A stretch of 64,000 nt of DNA, taken from contig SYLX01000040.1 in assembly GCA_005808505.1 (NCBI GenBank), positions 1 to 64,000 of the forward strand, in the 5' to 3' direction. The position numbers were made by a program, and so were the translations under genes. Positions 18,425 to 26,628 of this stretch are shown in pieces; the first letter of the stretch is position 1, and each line of letters opens with the position of its first letter. The notes under the pieces were generated by a model, which did not search any database, was not told the origin of the DNA, and saw only the letters and a program-made list of their open reading frames with translations. This stretch comes from Bdellovibrionales bacterium. Lineage in GTDB: Bacteria > Bdellovibrionota > Bdellovibrionia > Bdellovibrionales > JAMPXM01.

Positions 18425-20254
18425 ATGGAAATCGTCAGAACTTCTGTTCCGTTGGAACGTGATAACGTTCCTCCGCTCCTCAAGGATTCCTCGTCGAACA
18501 ACCCCATTGGTAACCTTGCAGGCAGTCTGCCTGGTCAGATTCTGAACACGCCGATTAACAGTCCGGTCCTAGATTCTAAAATGCCAGTCCTTGATTCCAG
18601 AATGAATGAAACTCACCAGTTCGAGCAGATCGGAGAACGTCCTGCTTCGACAGATGCCGCCGCGTCGTTGACGAAAAGCTTAGGCACCGCTTTTTCCGAT
18701 GTGAAAAAGGCGCTCGTCAAGCGTCGGCGAATTCTCGTTTTCGATCGTGAGGACGATTCTTGCGTGATCGTGTCTTCGTGTCTTTCGGAAGAAGAATACG
18801 ACCTTGTTTATTGCCGCAGTTTCTCGGAACTCAACGAACGTCTCCGCATTGAGCGTGAAGGTGGCAAAGAAACGTTTGAACTTCTTCTCTGGGGTCTAAC
18901 CGCGCCTTACGATGACGGTTTGGCGAGCTTGCGGACTCTTCGCGGAGCTCACCAAGGCCTGCGAGTTGTTCTATTAGCACCGCAAGAAGCCTTAGCGTTT
19001 GCGCCCGCCATCAAAATGGCGAATGTCGAGGCTTTTATTCTCAAGCCTCTACATAGCCACGACGTCAAAAGTGGCGTCGAACGCGCGCTTCGTCGGCCAC
19101 GCCTTACGGAGCCGACACGTACGACATCTTCCGTTGGAACAAATCCTTTCACGAGTTCATCTTTCGCCCCGTCGGCAACGGCACCGCAGGCGGCATTCTC
19201 CTATAGCGAACCGGCGAGGATGGATGATCATTTAAGTGATGATCGTCACGCCGATAAACAGCAGGTTCCGACACAAGCTATGCGCGCGGATGAAGATGGA
19301 CGAGATCTCGGTTTGATCGGGAACAGTCCCGAGATGCGCAGAGTGGTCAGTCTTGTGCGAAAAATTGGGCCTTCGAACGTTAACGTCCTCGTCACGGGCG
19401 AGAGCGGAACCGGTAAGGAAATGGTGGCGAGCGCCATTCACCGTGTAAGCGATCGCGCGAAGAAGCCATTCATCGCGATCAACTGCGCTGCTATTCCGAA
19501 AGAGCTTTTGGAGAGCGAATTGTTCGGTCACGCAAAAGGAGCTTTCACCGGAGCGAATACCGCGCGGCGCGGTCTCTTTGAAGAAGCACATGAAGGAACG
19601 ATTCTCCTCGACGAAATCGGCGATCTGCCGCTTCCGCTACAGGCGAAAATTTTGCGCCTCCTCCAGACGCGCCAAGTGAAACCTCTTGGGCAGAACTCTT
19701 ACCGTGAAGTTGATGTGCGCATCATCTCGGCTACCCACAAGAATTTGAAATCGCTAATCCAGAAGGGCGAGTTCCGCGAGGACTTGTATTACCGGCTAAA
19801 CGTCATGCCCATACACTTAGCTCCGCTTCGCGAACGCAAAGATGATGTTCTGCTCCTGGCGGAATTTTTCTTAAAACGTTACGCGGATCGATACCGGACA
19901 GCTTCTCCAGAACTCACGAAGCGGGCTTGTGCGAAATTGCAGAACCTTCCTTGGAAAGGAAATGTGCGCGAACTCGAAAACGTCATCGAGCGCGCTATCG
20001 TTTTATCGGATGGTCGCACTATCACCGAGCACGAGATTTTAGCGGAAGAGATGGAACCCGTACGCGTCACAACGGAAGATCTCTTCAATTCTGGTATGAC
20101 TCTGAAAGACATTGAACGCGAATATATCAAATACGTTCTGAGTAAAACCGGTAACCGTAAAGAGGCGGCAACCCGCATATTGGGGATTGACCGGAAGACG
20201 CTTTACCGTAAAGAAAAACTGTTTGGGATTCGCTCAGCTACCGACCTGAATTGA
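18425..20254 (+). CDS. Sigma-54-dependent transcription activator with degenerate receiver
   Basis: 609 aa from ATG 18425, which has AGGAG ten bases upstream. Roughly residues 95-215 have a receiver fold (RRILVFDREDD) but the expected phospho-Asp is missing: LLLWGLTAPYDDGL replaces the usual LLLxDxxMP. The conserved Lys remains in ILKPL. The AAA+ domain (about 300-530) has Walker A GESGTGKE, the sigma-54-binding GAFTGA loop intact, Walker B TILLDEIG and an arginine-finger segment. The end is a Fis-type helix-turn-helix (GNRKEAATRILGIDRKTLYRK). Activity is therefore probably controlled by something other than phosphorylation. Target genes are unproven, but two good -24/-12 promoters lie in this window. 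It stands alone and is followed by a strong terminator. Confidence 0.93.
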   Translation: MEIVRTSVPLERDNVPPLLKDSSSNNPIGNLAGSLPGQILNTPINSPVLDSKMPVLDSRMNETHQFEQIGERPASTDAAASLTKSLGTAFSDVKKALVKRRRILVFDREDDSCVIVSSCLSEEEYDLVYCRSFSELNERLRIEREGGKETFELLLWGLTAPYDDGLASLRTLRGAHQGLRVVLLAPQEALAFAPAIKMANVEAFILKPLHSHDVKSGVERALRRPRLTEPTRTTSSVGTNPFTSSSFAPSATAPQAAFSYSEPARMDDHLSDDRHADKQQVPTQAMRADEDGRDLGLIGNSPEMRRVVSLVRKIGPSNVNVLVTGESGTGKEMVASAIHRVSDRAKKPFIAINCAAIPKELLESELFGHAKGAFTGANTARRGLFEEAHEGTILLDEIGDLPLPLQAKILRLLQTRQVKPLGQNSYREVDVRIISATHKNLKSLIQKGEFREDLYYRLNVMPIHLAPLRERKDDVLLLAEFFLKRYADRYRTASPELTKRACAKLQNLPWKGNVRELENVIERAIVLSDGRTITEHEILAEEMEPVRVTTEDLFNSGMTLKDIEREYIKYVLSKTGNRKEAATRILGIDRKTLYRKEKLFGIRSATDLN

Positions 20255-20277
20255 ACTTTCCATCATAGAAAGTAAAG

Positions 20278-20306
20278 GGCCCTTGTTTCCAAGGGCCGTT
20301 TTTTTA
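20278..20306 (+). terminator. Intrinsic terminator between convergent genes
   Basis: GGCCCTT / AAGGGCC with a short loop, followed by seven T. It ends the sigma-54 activator transcript. Confidence 0.88.
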
Positions 20307-20312
20307 TCTCGA

Positions 20313-21326
20313 TCAGATTCCAGGAATCGGGAACGGAGCTGGACCTGGTTCCGGAGTTGGCGTGGCTTCAGGTGTCGGCGTCGGAGAAGGTCCAATCTCA
20401 GGTGTTTCATCGGATTCCGGCGGCGGCGGCTCGTCGACCGAAGGCGGAGTCGCGTTGCCTGGGCAATCGCTAATCTTCGGATCAAGCGATGCAGCTCGCA
20501 GCGCGCGAAGATCATTGATGCTAGGCTCAATGTAGTCGCTGTCTGCTCCGTAAAGCGCTTCCTTCAGAGTCGCTGGCATCTCGAGAATGGCGATCTGGAT
20601 CTTCTTTAAATAGCTGACTGAAATAGACATCGGGGTTTGATCCATTTCTGCCTGAGTTCCCCATGTCCGCATGCGGCGGGAGGTTGCCTTTGCCTTACGG
20701 AAATCAGGGCAACGATCGATACGGTTTGCTACCGTTGTGATTTCAAGCTCCCGCGGCCCGACTAATTTAAAGACAATCTCTTTCTGACCGTCTTCTCGGG
20801 TGAGGCGCAGAACATTAGTTTCCGTGCTTGCCGCTTCCGACGTCACGACTTTGAAGCGCTCGGAGCCACTGAGCTGATCCGTGATCACGACTGAAGAGCA
20901 AGACTCTTGAGTGATGTTCGGAAGGTCTGCGGCGAATAGCACTTCCGCCTTTTCATCAAAAGCGAAGTTCGAGAAAGCCGTTTCTGCTTCCATCTCACGG
21001 CGGACGGGCGTGTCTTTATCGGTCTTATCTTCCATTTGGAAATCGCGAGTGTATTCCCGAATGACGGATCCAGACGGAAGAGTCCGCAAACGCTGCGTGA
21101 GTGAGGCGACATTCATACAACCTTCGGCGCTGACTTCATTTAAGTCGACGTCGAGGGTTTGCGCTCGATCAGCGTCCGACAAATTTCCGTTTCCAGCTCC
21201 GTCAAAGCCGGAGCATCCACTGACAGCGGCTACTGCTAGGGCCATAAAGCCGACCGTCGTGCCACTGCGAATGACTACTCTGATGGCGTCTCTGAAAGAG
21301 TTCCTTGTGATGTCTCTGGTGCTCAT
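20313..21326 (-). CDS. Exported lipoprotein of unknown function
   Basis: 337 aa from ATG 21326, chosen because AGGAGG lies nine bases before it and it starts a lipoprotein signal (FMALAVAAVSGC, lipobox VSGC). The mature protein has several Cys residues (GCMN, ESCSS, RCPDF, SDCPG) that could form disulfides. It ends in a Pro/Glu/Thr-rich stretch with a repeating PTPTPE pattern that looks like a wall-crossing linker. No catalytic motif is recognised. It is convergent with the sigma-54 activator. Confidence 0.82.
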   Translation of the reverse strand: MSTRDITRNSFRDAIRVVIRSGTTVGFMALAVAAVSGCSGFDGAGNGNLSDADRAQTLDVDLNEVSAEGCMNVASLTQRLRTLPSGSVIREYTRDFQMEDKTDKDTPVRREMEAETAFSNFAFDEKAEVLFAADLPNITQESCSSVVITDQLSGSERFKVVTSEAASTETNVLRLTREDGQKEIVFKLVGPRELEITTVANRIDRCPDFRKAKATSRRMRTWGTQAEMDQTPMSISVSYLKKIQIAILEMPATLKEALYGADSDYIEPSINDLRALRAASLDPKISDCPGNATPPSVDEPPPPESDETPEIGPSPTPTPEATPTPEPGPAPFPIPGI

Positions 21327-21928
21327 ACTCGACAACCTCCTGTTCCGCTCAACACTTCTGAAAACCTTCGCGCTGAGGATGATGCAAATCGAGGACTCTT
21401 CGTTTTGCTCGCTCTCAGAGCCTGGCTTAGGCCGACTCGGAATTAGAAGAACAGCTGTTAGAACCGTCAACTCATGTTGTGAACACAGGCCCCGTGTGTG
21501 GGCGAATTGTGTGGAGGCTAACAAAAAGAATGGCCGGCAACAAAACTGCTCGAGATGGCCTTGCGCGCCTCGATTTTTTGCAAAGCAAAGTACAAATTTT
21601 CGAACAAACAAAAAAGATTTATATGGCGTATTCCCAGAGCTAGCCTAGGATTAGGTGCCGAATTCGTGGGCCGTGGGGCAAGATGCTCGGGCAGCGGGGG
21701 CTAAACGCTCTTAGAGGTTCTATGTGAAATCTGGCCGGTATATTTTTAGAACTCGTGACAAGTGAGTCTTGGCGCACGTGTCTCTAATAGTTTAGCTAAC
21801 TTTGATGTGCCTCCGAATTAGGAAACTCCTAGCGCAAAAGGGTTGGCATCATGCTTGCTCATAGGGTTCTTCAATTGGAGTAACCGAATTCTTCGGAACG
21901 ACTCTTAGATCAACCTAAGGAGGATGAG
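21327..21928. other. 602-base intergenic region with promoters only
   Basis: No convincing gene. The region is locally AT-richer than its surroundings around 21560-21640. It holds the leader of the divergent lipoprotein gene on the left and a -24/-12 promoter on the right. The 20911-21648 plus-strand ORF is a shadow of the lipoprotein gene. Confidence 0.6.
21843..21860 (+). promoter_or_regulatory. Sigma-54 (-24/-12) promoter
   Basis: TTGGCATCATGCTTGCTC: GG and GC are separated by exactly ten bases, and both TGGCA and TTGCT match the sigma-54 consensus. Transcription would start near 21870 and read into the repeat lipoprotein gene at 21929. Confidence 0.8.
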
Positions 21929-22852
21929 ATGTTCAACAATAAAGCCGTACGTTCTGTGTTGGCACTTCTCGCTATGACGGGAATGGCCGCTTGCTCGGGT
22001 GCAGCAGGCAATAACACCCCCAACGCTGAAGTTGCACGCAGCGAAGGTGGAAACTACAACTTGTCGCAACCTGTTCAACGCGCATCGGTCACGACTACTT
22101 TCGTAGACACTGCAACTGCTGAAGACAGCGCTCTCTATGGCCGTCTCATGTCGATCACTGCTGCTGAAGTGACTCGCATGACTGAAACAGAAACTATGCA
22201 CGTCATCGATCTCCGCGATGCTGCTGGTGCTTCTGTTGTTAAGTTCAACGCTGCTGAAGACTTCTCTGGCGCAACAAGCGTTACTGAAGGCATTGCTGGA
22301 ACAGCTGAAGTTGTTCTCGCTGAAGGCGTTGTAACTGAAATGCGCGCTAAGATCGACAACCTCGACGTGATCTTCGCGTTCGGTCCTGAGCAGATCGACA
22401 ACGGTGGCGACCAAAACCAAGGTCAAGACCAAGATCAAAAACAAGACACTCCGAAACAAGACACTCCGAAACAAGACACTCCTAAGCAGGACACTCCTAA
22501 GCAGGACACTCCTAAACAGGACACTCCTAAACAGGACACTCCTAAACAGGACACTCCTAAACAGGACACTCCTAAGCAAGATTCGCCTAAGCAAGATTCG
22601 CCTAAGCAAGATTCGCCTAAGCAAGATTCGCCTAAGCAAGACTCGCCTAAGCAAGACTCGCCCAAGCAAGATTCGCCTAAGCAAGACTCGCCCAAGCAAG
22701 ATTCGCCTAAGCAAGACTCGCCTAAGCAAGATTCGCCTAAGCAAGACTCGCCCAAGCAAGATTCGCCTAAGCAAGATTCGCCTAAGCAAGACTCGCCTAA
22801 GCAAGACTCGCCTAAGCAAGACTCGCCTAAGCAAGATTCTAAAAAGAACTAA
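21929..22852 (+). CDS. Lipoprotein with 27 tandem KQD[T/S]P repeats
   Basis: 307 aa. AAGGAGG precedes the ATG. A lipoprotein signal (lipobox MAAC, Cys near residue 22) is followed by a compact domain of about 145 residues with no recognised motif. From residue 171 to the end the protein is a low-complexity array of KQDTP (9 units) then KQDSP/KQDSK (18 units), rich in charged and Pro residues. It should be an extended rod or surface tether. A sigma-54 promoter lies upstream and a strong terminator downstream, so it is a single-gene unit. The repeats suggest a cell-surface role such as wall spanning or adhesion, but this is inference. Array length could vary between strains. Confidence 0.88.
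   Translation: MFNNKAVRSVLALLAMTGMAACSGAAGNNTPNAEVARSEGGNYNLSQPVQRASVTTTFVDTATAEDSALYGRLMSITAAEVTRMTETETMHVIDLRDAAGASVVKFNAAEDFSGATSVTEGIAGTAEVVLAEGVVTEMRAKIDNLDVIFAFGPEQIDNGGDQNQGQDQDQKQDTPKQDTPKQDTPKQDTPKQDTPKQDTPKQDTPKQDTPKQDTPKQDSPKQDSPKQDSPKQDSPKQDSPKQDSPKQDSPKQDSPKQDSPKQDSPKQDSPKQDSPKQDSPKQDSPKQDSPKQDSPKQDSPKQDSKKN
22439..22843 (+). repeat. 27-unit, 15-bp minisatellite inside the lipoprotein gene
   Basis: Codon use marks successive expansion waves. Units 1-2 end in ccg with aaacaa, units 3-9 end in cct with aaacaa, aagcag or aaacag, and units 10-27 are aagcaa gat/gac tcg. The blocks are nearly identical inside each wave, which points to recent slippage or unequal recombination. The reading frame is preserved because the period is a multiple of three. 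Confidence 0.95.
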
Positions 22853-22940
22853 TTTAGAAGCCCGCGATTTAAACCCGCTGATCGCGGTCTAAGATTCAGA
22901 TTACGTCAGTCGACCGAAAGGTAGAAGGACGTGCGGTGGA

Positions 22941-22969
22941 GGAGGTGACGAAAGTCACCTCCTTTTTTT
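22941..22969 (+). terminator. Intrinsic terminator after the repeat lipoprotein
   Basis: GGAGGTGAC / GTCACCTCC with a GAAA loop and seven T. Confidence 0.93.
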
Positions 22970-23024
22970 GGCTTAAAATTTATTTGCGGTTAAGTTGCAC
23001 AACACGGATGGAGAGGACGCGAAT

Positions 23025-24578
23025 ATGAGAAAGATCGCAACAGCGCTCGGCGCGATTTCGATTTATGCAGGTTCGGCGTTTTTGGCGGGAGCAACGGCTT
23101 CGCAGCCTTCGGCCCACGGAACCAACCCGATCGAGACTCGTGATTACCTTCTAAGATTTCACAATGATCCAAAGTCCGTGATGAACACGCCATTGGCGAA
23201 AATGGATCCGAACGGCAACATTATCGACGAACCCACTTCTCCGCTTGAACTCAGCGGTGCGAACACCGACGAGCTCTTACAAGCGCGCGATGCCGTTCGT
23301 GCGCGCATGTGCGCAGCCGGTGGCCGTACTTGCGATTTAGATGCGTGGAAGAAATCGCGTTACTCCGGCATCAACGAAGAAAACCAAATTACGAAGTTCC
23401 TCTATGAACCAGGTTTCCTCACCAAACTCTCGGAGATGGAAGGTCAAAACCTGCTCGAAGCCTCGGTTCCGAAAGCTCCTTGGTCGGATTCTTTCTGGCC
23501 GATGAACAAAGGTTTAGCTGGCCGCAGATGGATGGACAGCAAATTTCCCGAGTCGAGCACTTGGATCGATAATTACAACTACTATCTCGCGGTTCCGCCG
23601 ACTTCCGTTGGTGTAAACTCCATGGCACCGACCGAAAAATACGATTACTTAGTTGGCGACGGAAGCTTCCGACTCACCAACGCAAACTGGGCTGCCGGAA
23701 AAGATTCGTGGGATAAACGAGGCATGGTTCCAGGTTGGGCCGGTCTTTGCCACGGCTGGGCTCCGGCTGCTTTCATGACGCCGACTCCGAAAAAATCCGT
23801 CACGGTTACGGCCGCAAACGGTGGTTCCATCACTTTCTATCCTTCCGATATCAAAGCTCTCTCTTCTCTTGCTTGGGGTGAAGCGCCGCCGCGTGTTCTG
23901 TTCGTCGGAACTCGCTGTAAGACAAATAAACCCAAAGAAGATGCCATGGGACGCGTGATCGACGAGGGATGCTTCGACGTGAATCCTGGAACTTGGCACA
24001 TGGGGATCGTCAACCAGATCGGCAAAGTGAAGCGAAGCTTTGTCTTCGATGCGACTTACGATTTCCAAGTGTGGAATTACCCGATCTACGCTTACCATTA
24101 TGAATACTTCAATCCGCAGACGCTTGAGACATCGACCAATTTGGGTGGTGCCTCCATTCGGGTGAATGACTACACGATTGATAAATTCAAAACGTACCGC
24201 AACCCGAACGCTCGCTACATTGTAGGCATCGCGATGACGGTTCATTATGTTGTTCCGACCGCGCCGAGCATGAAACCCGTTTTAACTCCACGCTTTGAAT
24301 CCAAGAAGTACGTCTACGATCTCGAGCTAGATGCAAATGGAGTCATCATCGGTGGGGAGTGGTATTCAAACTTCCATCCGGACTTCATTTGGAACCCGCC
24401 GCCTGACGGTAAAACCATTTCCGAAGGCGAAACCGAACTCAGTGGCCCGGTCTCTTGGGACGGTCGTTCGCAAATCTCCGAGGAGCTGCGCAAAGCCGCG
24501 CGTATCTCGAGCAAACGTCAGCAACCTCTCAGTGTCATCGTCGATACTCTCAACCGTCTTGCGCAAGAGGGTGAGTGA
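23025..24578 (+). CDS. Secreted transglutaminase of the Phytophthora GP42 elicitor type
   Basis: 517 aa from ATG 23025, with GGAGAGG upstream and a Sec signal peptide (about 1-26). The family signature is visible: catalytic Cys242 in GLCHGW, His325 in TWHMGIVNQIG and an Asp near residue 342 in FVFDATYD. Next comes VWNYPIYAY (from residue 349), which lines up with the Pep-13 elicitor core VWNxP of oomycete GP42. GP42 cross-links proteins through Gln-Lys bonds. Related proteins occur in some marine and predatory bacteria. It is followed after five bases by a zinc-protease-like lipoprotein gene, so the two form an operon. Substrate is unknown; cross-linking of host, prey or wall protein are possibilities. 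Confidence 0.85.
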   Translation: MRKIATALGAISIYAGSAFLAGATASQPSAHGTNPIETRDYLLRFHNDPKSVMNTPLAKMDPNGNIIDEPTSPLELSGANTDELLQARDAVRARMCAAGGRTCDLDAWKKSRYSGINEENQITKFLYEPGFLTKLSEMEGQNLLEASVPKAPWSDSFWPMNKGLAGRRWMDSKFPESSTWIDNYNYYLAVPPTSVGVNSMAPTEKYDYLVGDGSFRLTNANWAAGKDSWDKRGMVPGWAGLCHGWAPAAFMTPTPKKSVTVTAANGGSITFYPSDIKALSSLAWGEAPPRVLFVGTRCKTNKPKEDAMGRVIDEGCFDVNPGTWHMGIVNQIGKVKRSFVFDATYDFQVWNYPIYAYHYEYFNPQTLETSTNLGGASIRVNDYTIDKFKTYRNPNARYIVGIAMTVHYVVPTAPSMKPVLTPRFESKKYVYDLELDANGVIIGGEWYSNFHPDFIWNPPPDGKTISEGETELSGPVSWDGRSQISEELRKAARISSKRQQPLSVIVDTLNRLAQEGE

Positions 24579-24583
24579 ATTCC

Positions 24584-26353
24584 ATGAAACCGAAATCGTC
24601 TTTGATCGCGACGCTCCTTGTAGCTGCAGGAGCCGTCGCGGCTTTAGCCGGCTGCTCCGCTAGCGAAGGTCAGCCGACTCCCATGACCGTGTCGTTAGAA
24701 AGAAACACGGCAAATCGTTCCTTCCGCGTGAAGTGGCGCACGCCTGAACCGGTGAAAGCGTTGGTCTTCGGCCGTTCGCGCGGATTCCGCCAAGCTTTTT
24801 GGAAATCCGCGATGTCTGATCTTAAGCTGGTACAAAAAGGTGGTTACGACGTCCTTGAGGGTGCGCAGCCTCGGAGCGAATTTGAAGTCACGATCAAAGA
24901 AGGATTCGCCGATGTTCCGGGTCACCATCCGTTGATGACCCCTTTTTCTGATGGCGGTATTCTCTTTTTCACGGGACATCTCGATGTCTCTCCGTTGAAT
25001 TGCTTGGGCGACTGCCCGGCGGAGACTGTTTCCAAAGCCGCTCAATTTCCTGCGCCTTCGAAATTCATATTTGTTCCTTCGCCTGGCGAAACAGTGATCG
25101 CATCAGGCTTAAGAGACAATCGGGCCTTCGAAGTTCCTTCGTCACCGAATGGAACTTTGGCCTACTTTGGAAAACAAAATGCGCGCAAAGGCATCGGTTA
25201 CCAAATTGTCGCGGATCCAAGTCTTCCCGAATGGATTATCGCCGAAACGGAAGACGTGCTGCCGCAAATCCTCGAGCTCAATGCACGACGCTTGAGAATC
25301 AAACTTCAAGAAACGCCGATCGTCTTCATTCCCTTCATGGGTGACGAGCGGCGCTTCAACGCCACTTATTCAGGCTCGGTGATCGACAATCAAATTTTGC
25401 TCGCGCTCTTTGGTTCCGAATGGAATGCGCGCACGCAAGAAACGCGCGCCGAATACTTGAAACTCATGGCGCACGAGTCTTTCCATCTTTGGAATTCGTC
25501 GCTTTTTCATAGCGTCGAAGTTCCGGGTGGCAAGTGGCTCCATGAGGGGAGTGCCGATGCTTTTGCATACCTTGCGCTTCTCGAACTCGGAATGATCACG
25601 CCGAATGCGTATACAGATTTTCACGCCCAGGCAGTCAACCGTTGCATGGTGGGATTGAGCTCAGGTCCGTTGAATGCGCCAAAGCCTGAATCCGCGCAAC
25701 GTGAATTTTACGACTGCGGCGCCGTCATGCAGGCTCTCCTGCAACGAGACCTACGAGAAGCTGGTCAAGATCTCTGGGCGTTTTGGTCAGAACTTTTCGA
25801 CCGCGCAAAAGGAAACGATCGGTTTTACACGCACGAAAGTTTTTTTGATCTGATCCGAGAGAAACTTCCTTCGGCCATCAGCCTCTCTTCAATAGAGAAA
25901 ATGGCTGGTGGTGAAGTAAAAGGCAGCACGGAATCCTCTGAGTCGCTCGAGAATTTTTTTATTAGCGCTTTCAATGAAGTGGGATTGAACCTGCGCGCTA
26001 ACGAGGAGTCTTGGCCTCGGTGGTACAACCGAGCCGTAATAGGAAAAGCCTTCTCTATCGTGGTTCAAAACGATTGCGGCAAAGACGGCTTCTTTAGCGA
26101 GATTGAAAACGCGGTTCGCATCAACGGAGGTAACTCCTGCCAGACGTTGAAAGGAGAGCGCGACATCTCCACCTTGGGTCGATACGACATTCCGAATGAA
26201 GGTGTTGGCGCCTACGATGCTTACTACGAAAGTTGTCGGGATGGCTCGGCGGTTTCGGCTTGGAATTCTACTGGCAACGCCGTCGAGTTGCCTTGTGCTC
26301 CATTGCCCCATCGTCCGCGGTTACTCGAGTTCAGCACTCTTTTCGGTCTTTAA
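24584..26353 (+). CDS. Gluzincin-like metalloprotease lipoprotein
   Basis: 589 aa from ATG 24584, five bases after the transglutaminase stop and preceded by GAGGGTGAG. A lipoprotein signal (lipobox LAGC) begins the protein. In the middle, AHESFH starting at His297 gives HExxH, and WLHEGSADAFA about 20 residues later supplies the third zinc-ligand Glu, the pattern of M1/M4-type gluzincins. The flanking sequence does not match a family I can name. It may act on the products or partner of the upstream transglutaminase, or simply be a co-secreted protease. A strong hairpin follows. Confidence 0.75.
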   Translation: MKPKSSLIATLLVAAGAVAALAGCSASEGQPTPMTVSLERNTANRSFRVKWRTPEPVKALVFGRSRGFRQAFWKSAMSDLKLVQKGGYDVLEGAQPRSEFEVTIKEGFADVPGHHPLMTPFSDGGILFFTGHLDVSPLNCLGDCPAETVSKAAQFPAPSKFIFVPSPGETVIASGLRDNRAFEVPSSPNGTLAYFGKQNARKGIGYQIVADPSLPEWIIAETEDVLPQILELNARRLRIKLQETPIVFIPFMGDERRFNATYSGSVIDNQILLALFGSEWNARTQETRAEYLKLMAHESFHLWNSSLFHSVEVPGGKWLHEGSADAFAYLALLELGMITPNAYTDFHAQAVNRCMVGLSSGPLNAPKPESAQREFYDCGAVMQALLQRDLREAGQDLWAFWSELFDRAKGNDRFYTHESFFDLIREKLPSAISLSSIEKMAGGEVKGSTESSESLENFFISAFNEVGLNLRANEESWPRWYNRAVIGKAFSIVVQNDCGKDGFFSEIENAVRINGGNSCQTLKGERDISTLGRYDIPNEGVGAYDAYYESCRDGSAVSAWNSTGNAVELPCAPLPHRPRLLEFSTLFGL

Positions 26354-26364
26354 TCATTTCGATC

Positions 26365-26392
26365 GATCGCTCATTTTCGCGAATGAGCGGTC
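26365..26392 (+). terminator. Hairpin after the transglutaminase operon, T-tract weak
   Basis: GATCGCTCATT / AATGAGCGGTC, eleven pairs with one G-T, loop TTCGCG. It lies 11 bases after the lipoprotein stop. There is no T-run, so termination is uncertain; an RNA-stability or attenuating role is possible. Confidence 0.4.
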
Positions 26393-26628
26393 GTCCAAAC
26401 TCAATCCATGCTGGGCGTAAGTCCTAACTATAATTTCCCAGATCGCCTTTAGTCAGTTCTCGCCAGAATTCACAATTTTCCCTCTTTACGCTCCAAGACA
26501 AAAAGTGTTTTGTGGTTTTCTGCCCGCATTGTTGCGAGACGTACACAATCGTCCAAGGTATCGCTTTGCCTTTTTACTCTCGCAACTTTTCGGAACCGAA
26601 TACGGCAACAAAGATCGACGGAGGGTTC

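Noticed and set aside
21905-22834. Minus-strand 309-aa ORF made of LRRILL/LLRRVL repeats, and the 22435-22755 ESCLG ORF
   Set aside because: Both are other-frame readings of the KQDTP/KQDSP repeat array. The plus-strand frame has the signal peptide, ribosome site, promoter and terminator.
22439-22843. CRISPR-like array
   Set aside because: The units are contiguous 15-mers with no spacers and stay in frame with a protein.
26512-26628. N-terminal extension of the subtilase with MVFCPHCC
   Set aside because: No ribosome site at 26512. A clear GGAGG and lipoprotein signal begin at 26629, and the zinc-like Cys pattern is too short to trust.
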